A DNA stretch of 64,000 nucleotides. Origin: Lysinibacillus piscis. Lineage in GTDB: Bacteria; Bacillota; Bacilli; Bacillales_A; Planococcaceae. The first letter of the stretch is position 1. The number at the start of each line of letters is the position of its first letter. A program made the position numbers and the translations under genes. This document shows, one piece after another, positions 17,413 to 26,021 of this stretch. The notes below the pieces were generated by a model. That model had not been told where the DNA came from. It searched no databases and was given only the letters and a program-made list of their open reading frames with translations. The stretch covers positions 42,339 through 106,338 of the forward strand of contig NZ_BRZA01000006.1 of the NCBI RefSeq assembly GCF_026012395.1, in the 5' to 3' direction.

Positions 17413-18558
17413 CTATTTCTCCCTTGTCGCTACTAAATCAGCATACGTATCAATATACAAACGTCGCTTTCCTCCACCAATGATGAAACGTATAATATGA
17501 ACAGCCATTAATATTCTTATTAATACCGCAGCTAACAATGCCACTAAAGTTAGAATAATTTGCAATGTGTAAAATGGTGAATCCATCGTTAATTCAATCT
17601 GCCCTAAAATCGTTATTATTTCTAATAAACTAACCGTTGCTACAATAGCAATACATCGACGCCATGATTGTCGGATAATCGATTTGCCATTTTCGCTTTT
17701 CATCGTAAAACGCATAATCTTCATCCCGAGCGTTGCACCATTTGTCATACTTGGCACAATGGCAAAAATAAGCACATATAAAATAAATTTAACAACAAAT
17801 TCAACAATGCCATTATAGCCCATCGCTGTGCTGATAAGTAGCCATATAAAGTGCCCAATAAAGAAGTCAATTGCCAGCGCTAAAATAATCGCTACTGGTT
17901 TCACAATATCCTTTTGCGCTAATTCGGCTGCTCGTGCCTTAATAGCCTCATCCGAAGGGAAAAAGGCCCATATTACTGGTGCTAATACAAAGCCTAGTAA
18001 CGCGCCAATACTGTTAAGCATTAAATCGTCCACATCAAAAATACGATAAGCACAATTGAAAATGCCATAAACACCTGTTACCTGTGTTATTTCATAAAAC
18101 AATGTTAACAAAAAGCTTAGGAAGAATGCACGTTTCCAATACCGTCTTTCCTTAAAAAAATAACGTAAATACACGCCAAATGGCATCAATAGCAAAAAAT
18201 TAAAAAATGCTTGGAAAAAAGCTGGCTGTTTTATTGTATACAGCCATGTTGTGGGATTGTTCAACACAATACCACTATCCTTTAAAACATCTGCAACAAA
18301 TTGAAATGGCTTTACATTGTAATAGACTGTATCTGGCTTTTGCAATGAGCAAGTATCACGCGTTTCTGGAAACGGCAACAGCACCAAACACAAGGCCGCT
18401 AGAAAATAAAAAATAAATGACCACATAATAATCGTTTTGGAAAAAGACAAATAGCCATACTTACGATACGTGTGAATAAGCCATGGAATGAATAAAATAA
18501 AAGAAGCTAAAATAGTAATCAACAAAGCCGTAAAAATCGGTTGGGCATAAGTAGACAT
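17413..18558 (-). CDS. VanZ-like/RDD-domain membrane protein
   Basis: 381 residues. The N-terminal half is a VanZ-like module (helices, LLLMPFGVYLRYFFKERRYWKRAFFLS... and the acidic FDVDDLMLNSIGALLGF motif). The C-terminal half is an RDD-type module with GATLGMKIMRFTMKS. VanZ proteins are linked to glycopeptide tolerance in some hosts; the combination with RDD occurs in Bacillales but its role is unknown. ATG 18558 has GGAGGTG seven bases upstream; the longer frame from 18600 has none. It lies 13 bases upstream of the CoA-disulfide reductase gene and may share its transcript. Confidence 0.82.
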   Translation of the reverse strand: MSTYAQPIFTALLITILASFILFIPWLIHTYRKYGYLSFSKTIIMWSFIFYFLAALCLVLLPFPETRDTCSLQKPDTVYYNVKPFQFVADVLKDSGIVLNNPTTWLYTIKQPAFFQAFFNFLLLMPFGVYLRYFFKERRYWKRAFFLSFLLTLFYEITQVTGVYGIFNCAYRIFDVDDLMLNSIGALLGFVLAPVIWAFFPSDEAIKARAAELAQKDIVKPVAIILALAIDFFIGHFIWLLISTAMGYNGIVEFVVKFILYVLIFAIVPSMTNGATLGMKIMRFTMKSENGKSIIRQSWRRCIAIVATVSLLEIITILGQIELTMDSPFYTLQIILTLVALLAAVLIRILMAVHIIRFIIGGGKRRLYIDTYADLVATREK

Positions 18559-18609
18559 GACAACACCTCCATTATCCCTATTATAGCCACGTACCTTCAA
18601 ATCAAAAAA

Positions 18610-18632
18610 CAGGTAAAGAAAGCCTTTACCTG
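18610..18632 (-). terminator. Terminator of the small acidic protein gene
   Basis: CAGGTAAAG and CTTTACCTG form a perfect stem, followed by six T on the minus strand. Confidence 0.8.
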
Positions 18633-18640
18633 CCTACTCA

Positions 18641-18922
18641 TCACGCTATTTCTGCTTTACAAAATGCTAAAATTTCTGCTAGCTCGTCATCCTCTAAAGC
18701 GAAGTCTAAGTATTCACCCTCGCCCTTTTCCATGATGAAATAATTTAAAATAAATGGCTCCTCACCCTTTTCACCAATTAGCACACGAAGTTCAATGCCT
18801 GCCTCATGGTATAGCTCGTCCTCTTCATCTACTTCAACGTCTAAAATAAATTCATAACGCTTGCCTTCAATAATATTTGTTGGGTCTAAAATTTCTTCCA
18901 TTGAGAATTGTGTAATTTCCAC
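18641..18922 (-). CDS. Small acidic conserved-type protein, DUF6509-like
   Basis: 93 residues and strongly acidic (runs such as VEVDEEDELYHEAG and DFALEDDELAEIL). It has no signal peptide or membrane helix. The length and pattern resemble the short cytosolic proteins annotated as DUF6509 in Bacillales, but I am not certain of the family. ATG at 18922 has a GGAGC sequence upstream. Single gene with its own terminator. Confidence 0.65.
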   Translation of the reverse strand: MEITQFSMEEILDPTNIIEGKRYEFILDVEVDEEDELYHEAGIELRVLIGEKGEEPFILNYFIMEKGEGEYLDFALEDDELAEILAFCKAEIA

Positions 18923-19014
18923 TATAATTGCTCCTTTATACTGTTTGTTTTTATATTAACATCTGCGAATAATTATGACACAATGAAAGCACTAGAGATA
19001 GAGGAGGATTTTGT

Positions 19015-20187
19015 GTGAAGGACTTATTTTATTATCAAGATGTCATGATGCAGCAATTTGAAGCAGAGGTTGTTAGTAAGGGTTTGGAAAATGGTCGTAA
19101 CTATGTTGTACTGTCGAATACTGTCTTTTATCCAACAGGTGGTGGACAGCCTCATGATACAGGCACATTAAATGATGTACAGGTTGTGGATGTGGAAAAA
19201 GTAGGTGATGAAATTCGTCACTATATAGAGGGAACGGTTGACGGAGCGGTGTATGGCAAATTAAATTGGCAGAGACGCTTTGACCATATGCAACAACACG
19301 CAGGTCAGCATATTTTAACAGCGGCGTTTGTAGAGCTTTTTAATGCCCCAACTGTGAGCTTTCACTTAGGTGCAGAACAGGTAACCATTGATATTGCCGT
19401 GGAGCAATTGACTGAGGAACAACTTATAGCAGCAGAGGCTCGTGCCAATGAAATTATTTTAGAAAACCGTCCAATTGAAACGAAATGGGTTACAGAGCAG
19501 GAGCTTACGAGCTATAACTTGCGCAAGGAAGTAGCCGTAACAGGAGATATTCGACTTGTCATTATTCCTAATTTCGATTATAACGGCTGTGGTGGCACAC
19601 ACCCAACATCTACAGGACAAGTAAGTGCTTTAAAGATTTTAGGTACAGAAAAAATGAAAGGCAATGTGCGCGTATCATTTGTTTGTGGGCAACGTGTGTT
19701 AGCAGAGCTTGGGATGCGGAAAAAGGTGTTAACAGAGGTAGCTAAGCAATTAAGCGTACCAGAAGCAGAGGCAGCTAGTGCTTTAGTGAAAGTATTAGCT
19801 ACACAAAAAAATACCGAAAAAGCACTCGCTACTGCTAAAGATAAGCTATTGCAATTTGAAGCACACGCATTAATAGCAAATCATGATACCATCGTTGCAG
19901 AAGTCCTCACACAACGCTCCATGCAAGAGCTTCAAAAGCTAGCTCGTATGGTAGTTACGGAAAAACCAAATGGTATTGCATTACTTGCTACAGAGACGGA
20001 AGGTAAATTGCAATTCGTAGCAGCACGTGGAGAACAGGTCACAATTAGTATGAAATCCGTATCTACTGTTGTCCTACCATTGATAAATGGCAAAGGCGGT
20101 GGCAATGACCAGCTTGTGCAAGGTGGCGGTGAAATCCTTATGACAGCTGAACAATTAGTAGCTGCCATGCAAAAAAGTTGCTTGTAG
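19015..20187 (+). CDS. Alanyl-tRNA editing protein, AlaX long form
   Basis: 390 residues. It deacylates mischarged Ser- or Gly-tRNA(Ala) in trans (established for AlaX). The N-terminal part resembles the second additional domain of AlaRS. Zinc ligands are visible: His95 and His99 in QQHAGQHI, Cys192 and His196 in CGGTHPTS. The C-terminal ~130 residues match a DHHA1-like domain ending with the Gly-rich KGGGNDQLVQGGGE. The start is GTG at 19015 with GAGGAGG upstream. Monocistronic, with two copies of a 39-base repeat and a terminator behind it. Confidence 0.92.
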   Translation: MKDLFYYQDVMMQQFEAEVVSKGLENGRNYVVLSNTVFYPTGGGQPHDTGTLNDVQVVDVEKVGDEIRHYIEGTVDGAVYGKLNWQRRFDHMQQHAGQHILTAAFVELFNAPTVSFHLGAEQVTIDIAVEQLTEEQLIAAEARANEIILENRPIETKWVTEQELTSYNLRKEVAVTGDIRLVIIPNFDYNGCGGTHPTSTGQVSALKILGTEKMKGNVRVSFVCGQRVLAELGMRKKVLTEVAKQLSVPEAEAASALVKVLATQKNTEKALATAKDKLLQFEAHALIANHDTIVAEVLTQRSMQELQKLARMVVTEKPNGIALLATETEGKLQFVAARGEQVTISMKSVSTVVLPLINGKGGGNDQLVQGGGEILMTAEQLVAAMQKSCL

Positions 20188-20227
20188 CTATTCGACAAAA
20201 CTGCGTAAACAAACGACAGATGTTTAT

Positions 20228-20312
20228 TGTGCGAAAGCGTGAGTGCAACGTAGCGTCAGCAACAAATGGTTTCTGTGCGAAAGCGTGAGTGCAACGTAGC
20301 GTCAGCAACAAA
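20228..20312 (+). repeat. Two tandem copies of a 39-base dispersed repeat
   Basis: Copies at 20228-20266 and 20274-20312 are identical and begin TGTGCGAAAGCGTGAGTGCA and end GTCAGCAACAAA; the period is 46 bases. The flank GTAGATATTCGACAAA follows at about 20318. A diverged third copy lies on the minus strand at 42807-42840 with the same flank. No coding capacity is seen. Confidence 0.8.
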
Positions 20313-20381
20313 GTTACGTAGATATTCGACAAAATTTCATGGATAAACTGCTAGCATTCCCTTTTTTCAACAATATGAAAA

Positions 20382-20416
20382 TAGGAGCTTCACTAGACGG
20401 AAGCTCCTACCTTTTT
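20382..20416. terminator. Shared terminator of the alaX-like and phosphoesterase genes
   Basis: TAGGAGCTTC and GAAGCTCCTA form a perfect 10-bp stem with T run on plus (20412-20416) and T-rich sequence on minus; the two genes converge here. Confidence 0.85.
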
Positions 20417-21225
20417 AATTCCACCACAACGATTTCAGGTCGATTAAAAATCCGAAAAGGCATAACGCTATTGCCTAATCCTCGACTAACAACCATTTTC
20501 GTTGCCTTTTCTTCATAGATACCAGCTGTATAAACAGGAAATAGCCCCTGTCCTGGTGCTATTAATCCACCAATACCTGGAATACGCACTTGTCCACCAT
20601 GCGCATGACCTGTAAAAGCTAAATCCACTCCATGCTCCACATATGTAGAAAACACTTCAGGTCTATGTGCCAACAATAGCTTGAACATATCTTGGGACAC
20701 ACCTACTGTCGCTTCAGTTAACATCTCACTTGTATTTCTTCCCATTAACGGGTCTTCAATGCCAACAATCGCCAAACGCTCCCCGTTGCGCTCTAATACG
20801 GTCGATTCATTTGCCATCACATGCACACCTAATGATGATAGCGCCTCATAAATTTCATCCACCTTATTCGTCGCCACTTCATGATTACCTAGTACATAAT
20901 AAACATCCGCTAACGCTACTAGCCCTTTTACAGCTTGTATACTTTGCTCTAGCTTATAGCGATTGCTGTCCACCACATCACCTGTAATAAAGATGAGGTC
21001 TGGCTTCGCTGCCTCCACCTTCGCAACCAGCTTTTGCTGTCCATCGCCAAAAAGTGCATCATGTAAATCTGACACTTGCACAATACGTAGCCCATCAAAA
21101 CTAGCAGGCACCTTATCCGACTCAAATACATGCTCATTCACCACAATCCAATGATTATTGGCATATAGAAAAAGCATAATAAACATTATCGCAACCACAA
21201 TATACAATAACTTTTTCAATCTCAA
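20407..21225 (-). CDS. Membrane-anchored metallophosphoesterase
   Basis: 272 residues: an N-terminal signal anchor (LLYIVVAIMFIMLFLYA) and an outward-facing calcineurin-like phosphoesterase domain. The metal-binding motifs are in order: VSDLHD, GDVVDSN, GNHE and GHAHGGQ. It resembles YkuE/YkoQ-type enzymes that act on lipid or cell-wall substrates such as UDP-diacylglucosamine-like lipids (family knowledge), but the substrate here is unknown. Single gene. Confidence 0.88.
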   Translation of the reverse strand: MRLKKLLYIVVAIMFIMLFLYANNHWIVVNEHVFESDKVPASFDGLRIVQVSDLHDALFGDGQQKLVAKVEAAKPDLIFITGDVVDSNRYKLEQSIQAVKGLVALADVYYVLGNHEVATNKVDEIYEALSSLGVHVMANESTVLERNGERLAIVGIEDPLMGRNTSEMLTEATVGVSQDMFKLLLAHRPEVFSTYVEHGVDLAFTGHAHGGQVRIPGIGGLIAPGQGLFPVYTAGIYEEKATKMVVSRGLGNSVMPFRIFNRPEIVVVELKR

Positions 21226-21429
21226 TCGCTCACTTTGTAGCTACTTATTCAGAACAAAATTCCGACTTCTTTATTATAAACATATTATAGATGAGTTTGC
21301 TATACAGAGCCTTCTACTTCATATATTTGAATAGATAGAGCATATTACAATAAACGCTTCATGAACAATGCCATACTATGGAAAGAGGAAGATAGCTTTA
21401 ATTCTCTTGCTACTATCCAAGCTAAAGTA

Positions 21430-21466
21430 AAGCCCGAACGATGAGATTAGAGAATCGTTCGGGCTT
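21430..21466 (-). terminator. Strong terminator of the 1460-residue SLH protein gene
   Basis: AAGCCCGAACGAT and ATCGTTCGGGCTT form a 13-bp perfect stem between the SLH gene and the phosphoesterase gene. The rest of 21226-21488 holds only the phosphoesterase leader. Confidence 0.8.
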
Positions 21467-21488
21467 ACTAAGTTGTATTTGTTGTTTG

Positions 21489-24400
21489 CTATTGTGCTGC
21501 CGCTTGAATTTCATCAAATGCCCAATGGTTGCTTGGCACATCTGTGAAGAGTGGCGTTTGTTCTGTTGCTGTCACTTGGCGTTCAAATAGGCGATTTAAT
21601 ACTTTTACTGCCTGCGCTCTTGTTAAATAGCCCTCTGGATTGAACGTTGTCGTGCTTGTACCTGTCATAATCCCTTGTGCACTTACTACTGCAATGGCTT
21701 CGGCTGCCCAATGGTTTTTGCTAACGTCCTTAAATGCATTTGCCTGCGAGCTATCTACTTCACCATTTTCCGCTAACCAACGCGCTACTACTGTCGCCAT
21801 TTGTGCTCGTGTGATAGAGCCATTTGGATTGAAGGTTGTCGCTGTTGTGCCTTTGAATAAACCTGTTTCCTTCACGAATTCAATGGCGTCTTTTGCATCA
21901 TGCTTTACTGTATCTATGAATGTCGCTGTTCCCTCTGGAATCTCATTATCGGTTAAGTAACGTGCTAGCATACTTGCCATTTGTGCTCGTGTGACCGATG
22001 CCTCTGGACGGAATGTACCATCTGCGTAGCCTTTAATGTATGGCGTAGAGATTTGTTCCTCTACCACCACTTCCTCTTTCGGCTGTTCTTGTTTCACTGG
22101 CGCGTACAGAATCGAGAATGTCGAGAATTTTGTTACCTCAAACTCAATACCTCGTATACCTGCTTTGAAATCAACCAATTTGCCACGCACAACCTCTTTC
22201 GTGCCATCACTATGCTCAATATACACCGCTAGATTGTCCAACTGCTCCTGTGTTACATTTTGTGGTAATGGCAATGTTAAAGTCACAGGACGATTTTGCA
22301 TATTTGTTTCAATCGTCATTGGTTGTCCAAGTAATGTGATTGTGGCATTGTTTGTGAACTGTTGCACACTTGTCTCTGCCTTTGCACGTTCTTCTAACTG
22401 CTGCTTTGTTGTCTGTGCTTTGACAGGTACAACACGGAAATAAAAATCTGTGTCGAAATTCGCTAAAGAGGATGCAGGAATATCAAACTTCACCGTTTCC
22501 ATATCAATCCCTAAGCCAGCTTGTCCTTCTGCTAGTAGTCGTGCTGCTTCTCTTGCAATACCTACTGTTGTTTCACTTACTTGTTGCTGGGCATCTGGAA
22601 TAACGATACGTGATTTTTTATTCACTTGATTCGTTAATTTTTCAATCGATTCTCTCGCATTAGCTGACGTAAAGTTTACTGTATCCTTTACTACACCATT
22701 GCTAGTATCACGTGTAATGACTGTTTGTACCAACACAGCATTTGGGTTACTTGCATCTACAACATCTACTCTAATTTGATTCGTTGTAGATGGTGTTGAA
22801 TCTGGAACAAATGGTGGATTTGGATTTGGTGTTAATACCGCATTCCACTTCGCATAAAGTGTTGTAGTTTCTGTTACTTTATCTGTTCCAAAATTCCAGG
22901 CTATTTGTAATGTACTATCTTTGTACCAACCTGCAAATGTATAACCTGCCCTTGTTGGTGCTGTGGGTGCTGTGATGCCTTCACCTTGTGCCACAGATTT
23001 CGGTGCTATAGCGCTACCGCCATTTGTATTAAACGTGACTGTATATTTTGGGAACCCTACAGAATAAATAGTCATTGCCTGTGGTACAGTTTCATCCCAT
23101 AGTGCAGATGGTTGCATAGAGCGATCTGTATACCAACCTGTAAATTCTGGTGTAACTCTTTGCCCTCCAAAAACTGAGCCATCTATTGTGCTTACAGTTC
23201 CCTTAAATTCTACTTGTTCTAATTTATTACCTTTAAATGCTGTACTCTCAATCCCCTCCACTGTAGATGGAATCACTATACTTGTTAGCTGATTCCCTGA
23301 AAAAGCAGATGTTTCAATTGTTTTAACCCCTTCTGGAATCACTATACTCGTTAAGTTTTGGAACATAAAGGCTGTCATGCCGATTACTTTCACGGATTTA
23401 CCGTTGATTTCAGTAGGAATGACTAACTCTGCTGGCACAGTGCCACTATAACCTGTAATTTTTATCGTACCATCGCCATTGTCAACTGCAGTGAATGGGC
23501 TCCATTTCGCATATAGTGTAATGTTCATTGTTACTGAATCTGTAGCAAAGCTCCATGGTATTTGAAGCTGCTCATCTTGATACCATCCATCAAATGTATA
23601 ACTGTCCTTTGTTGGGTCGGATGGTTTTACAATGAACTCTCCTTCTTCCATCTCTTTCGGCGTTATATCACTACCGCCATTGGTATTAAACGTCACTGTA
23701 TACATAGGACGAGGAACTACCGAGTAAATCTCCATTGCTAGAGGTACTGTACCATTCCACGTTGTAGTCAATGCAGCATCTGTATACCAATCAGAGAATG
23801 TCCCACTTTGATTGCCAATAGACGATTTAACTATTGTAGGGACATTTCCCTCAAACACTACTTTCTTTAGTTTATTATATGCAAATGCACCGTTTTCGAT
23901 AGTTGTTACACTTGAAGGAATGACCACTTTTGTTAACTGATTTGTATTAAATGCTATATTCCCAATGTGTGTCACACCATGTGAAATTTCTACATTTACT
24001 AATTTATTATTAGAAAACGAACCACTTCCTATACTTTCTACACTTGAAGGAATACTTACACTTGTTAGTTGATTCGATGTAAATGCTGTTTCCTCTATTT
24101 TTGTTACGCCTGATGGAATCGTTACACTTGTTAATCCTTTACTCCAAAACGATTCCTTCCCTATAATTGTCACATTTTTCCCATCAAATTGTGATGGAAT
24201 AATTAAATTTGATGGTACTTGTCCTTGATAGCCTGTAATCTTTAACGTTCCATTGCCATTATCCGTAGTGCTAAATGGACTCCATTTCGCATATAAAGTG
24301 ATGCTCGCTGTCACTGTATCTAGGGCAAAGTCCCATGGTATTTGAAGTTGTTCATCTTGATACCATCCATCAAATGTATAATTAGTCTTTGTTGGTGAGG

Positions 24401-25871
24401 ATGGCTTTGTAACTAAGTTACCACTTGCTACCTTACCCTTTACTACTGGGCTTCCTCCGTCTGTTTCAAACACCACTTCATGCAGTTGTTTTGGTGTACT
24501 ATACATTTTGAATGCTGTGGTTATATTTGACCCAGTCCATTGATTTTCTTCATCCCCATTCACGTACCAATTAGTAGTTGCCCCATTATTTTGAAAATTA
24601 AATGCGTTTTCATCAATTATCAATGGTGGAGTGGTTGGTTGTTGAAACTCAATATTCTCTAACAAACTATACTCAAACGCTCTCATACCAACCTTTTGTA
24701 AACTAGCTGGAAAAACAACTGCTTTTAATTTAGTATGACTAAAAGCAAGAAATTTAATTTCTGCTAACTCTGAGTTGGGTTCAAAAGTTAATGATGTAAG
24801 CGGATTACTCTGAAAAGCTAACTCACCAATTTTTTTAACCTTTGAAGGAATCATAATGCCTGATAATTGATTACTAATGAAAGCATAATCACCTATCTCT
24901 TTTAATGCTGCATCTGGTTCAAAGCTCACTGTGGCTAATTTGTTGCTCCTAAACGCTGAATTCCCAATTTTTTGAACCGCTGCTGGAATCGTTATACCCC
25001 GAAGATCACTTAACCAAAAAGCAGATGAACCTATTTCTGTCAGCGCAGAGCCTGCTTCAAATGTTATAGCTGCTAGCTCACTATTTTCTGCAAACGCACT
25101 ATCTTCTATTTTTTGAACTGTTGCTGGAATTGTAATGCTTTGTAGTTTACTTTTCTTAAAAGCAGACGGACCTATTTCTGTTAATACTGAACCAGCTTCA
25201 AAATTGACTGTTGTCAACTCGCTATTATTTTGGAATGTAGCATTTTCAATTTTTTGAACTGTTGCTGGAATCGTTATACTTTGAATTTTACTTCCTGAAA
25301 AAGCAGCTATCCCTATTGTCGTTAACTCAGAACCTTGTTCAAAGGTTACTTCTATTAACTCATTCGTTGCAAAAGCACCATCTCCTATTTGTTTCACCGT
25401 TGAAGGAATTGTTACCTTTTGCAATACTTTATTGTAAAAAGCAGCAGGTCCGATTGCTGTTACTGTTTTGTTATCAATCATACTCGGAATCTCTAAATCT
25501 GTCGGCATAGTGCCAGTGTATCCTGTAACCGTAACAGTTCCACCTATATTATCTTGTGTAGTGAAGCCGCTTGGCTCAATCCATTTTGCATACAATGTTA
25601 TATTGTCTGTTACTGTATCTGTCGCAAAATTCCAGTGATTTATCAAATCCTCTTCTTTATACCAACCATCAAATACATAGCTATCATTTGTTGGGGCATT
25701 GGGTTCATCTACCAATCCACCTATTTCTACCGTTTTCTGGTCAATCGGGCTTCCACCATTCACATTAAATGTCACTATGTACATCTGGCTTGTATCTGCC
25801 AGTGGCGCAAGTATCCCTAATTGCGACCACACCAATGTAGCTATCAATACGACAATACACCATTTTTTCAT
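21489..25871 (-). CDS. Large surface protein: InlB-type (Flg_new) repeats, BspA-type leucine-rich repeats, three SLH domains
   Basis: 1460 residues. A signal peptide (about 1-27) is followed by four InlB B-repeat/Flg_new modules of about 70 residues (pattern VTFNTNGGS...GWY...W.F....ITLYAKW). Between these lie blocks of BspA-type leucine-rich repeats with the recurring pattern LTSVTIPSGVTKIEETAF; the first block is longest. A beta-rich linker follows, with RESIEKLTNQVNKK and ITLLGQPMTIETNMQN. Three SLH domains end the protein (YIKGYADGTFRPEASVTRAQ). This is an adhesin-type layout anchored to the cell-wall polymer. The last ~330 residues are nearly identical to those of the next SLH protein. 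A palindrome (25933-25952) touches the expected -35 region. Confidence 0.92.
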   Translation of the reverse strand: MKKWCIVVLIATLVWSQLGILAPLADTSQMYIVTFNVNGGSPIDQKTVEIGGLVDEPNAPTNDSYVFDGWYKEEDLINHWNFATDTVTDNITLYAKWIEPSGFTTQDNIGGTVTVTGYTGTMPTDLEIPSMIDNKTVTAIGPAAFYNKVLQKVTIPSTVKQIGDGAFATNELIEVTFEQGSELTTIGIAAFSGSKIQSITIPATVQKIENATFQNNSELTTVNFEAGSVLTEIGPSAFKKSKLQSITIPATVQKIEDSAFAENSELAAITFEAGSALTEIGSSAFWLSDLRGITIPAAVQKIGNSAFRSNKLATVSFEPDAALKEIGDYAFISNQLSGIMIPSKVKKIGELAFQSNPLTSLTFEPNSELAEIKFLAFSHTKLKAVVFPASLQKVGMRAFEYSLLENIEFQQPTTPPLIIDENAFNFQNNGATTNWYVNGDEENQWTGSNITTAFKMYSTPKQLHEVVFETDGGSPVVKGKVASGNLVTKPSSPTKTNYTFDGWYQDEQLQIPWDFALDTVTASITLYAKWSPFSTTDNGNGTLKITGYQGQVPSNLIIPSQFDGKNVTIIGKESFWSKGLTSVTIPSGVTKIEETAFTSNQLTSVSIPSSVESIGSGSFSNNKLVNVEISHGVTHIGNIAFNTNQLTKVVIPSSVTTIENGAFAYNKLKKVVFEGNVPTIVKSSIGNQSGTFSDWYTDAALTTTWNGTVPLAMEIYSVVPRPMYTVTFNTNGGSDITPKEMEEGEFIVKPSDPTKDSYTFDGWYQDEQLQIPWSFATDSVTMNITLYAKWSPFTAVDNGDGTIKITGYSGTVPAELVIPTEINGKSVKVIGMTAFMFQNLTSIVIPEGVKTIETSAFSGNQLTSIVIPSTVEGIESTAFKGNKLEQVEFKGTVSTIDGSVFGGQRVTPEFTGWYTDRSMQPSALWDETVPQAMTIYSVGFPKYTVTFNTNGGSAIAPKSVAQGEGITAPTAPTRAGYTFAGWYKDSTLQIAWNFGTDKVTETTTLYAKWNAVLTPNPNPPFVPDSTPSTTNQIRVDVVDASNPNAVLVQTVITRDTSNGVVKDTVNFTSANARESIEKLTNQVNKKSRIVIPDAQQQVSETTVGIAREAARLLAEGQAGLGIDMETVKFDIPASSLANFDTDFYFRVVPVKAQTTKQQLEERAKAETSVQQFTNNATITLLGQPMTIETNMQNRPVTLTLPLPQNVTQEQLDNLAVYIEHSDGTKEVVRGKLVDFKAGIRGIEFEVTKFSTFSILYAPVKQEQPKEEVVVEEQISTPYIKGYADGTFRPEASVTRAQMASMLARYLTDNEIPEGTATFIDTVKHDAKDAIEFVKETGLFKGTTATTFNPNGSITRAQMATVVARWLAENGEVDSSQANAFKDVSKNHWAAEAIAVVSAQGIMTGTSTTTFNPEGYLTRAQAVKVLNRLFERQVTATEQTPLFTDVPSNHWAFDEIQAAAQ

Positions 25872-25905
25872 TATTGGTTCACCTTCTCATTCTCTTATTT
25901 TCCTC

Positions 25906-25952
25906 ATTATAAATGAAGAACATCATACCTTGACGTTAAGATTTCTTAACGT
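25906..25952 (-). promoter_or_regulatory. Promoter of the 1460-residue SLH gene with inverted-repeat site
   Basis: A TATAAT -10 element on the minus strand (25906-25911) has no good -35 at 17 bases. Instead the perfect repeat ACGTTAAG-ATTT-CTTAACGT (25933-25952) overlaps and extends upstream of that place. This fits a promoter that needs an activator (inference). Related repeats lie at 31881-31900 and 31990-32009. Confidence 0.55.
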
Positions 25953-25970
25953 TCACATAGAATAGAGTAG

Positions 25971-26007
25971 AAGTCCACCAACCTATTCTAATAAGGTTGG
26001 TGGACTT
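25971..26007. terminator. Hairpin between the two SLH genes
   Basis: AAGTCCACCAACC and GGTTGGTGGACTT pair perfectly over 13 bp, 15 bases past the stop of the 1124-residue SLH gene. It ends that transcript and separates the two SLH genes. Confidence 0.75.
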
Positions 26008-26021
26008 CTCTTGATAGCTCA

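Noticed and set aside
20228..20312. CRISPR array
   Set aside because: Only two tandem units with a 7-base gap, no spacers of usual length and no cas genes.
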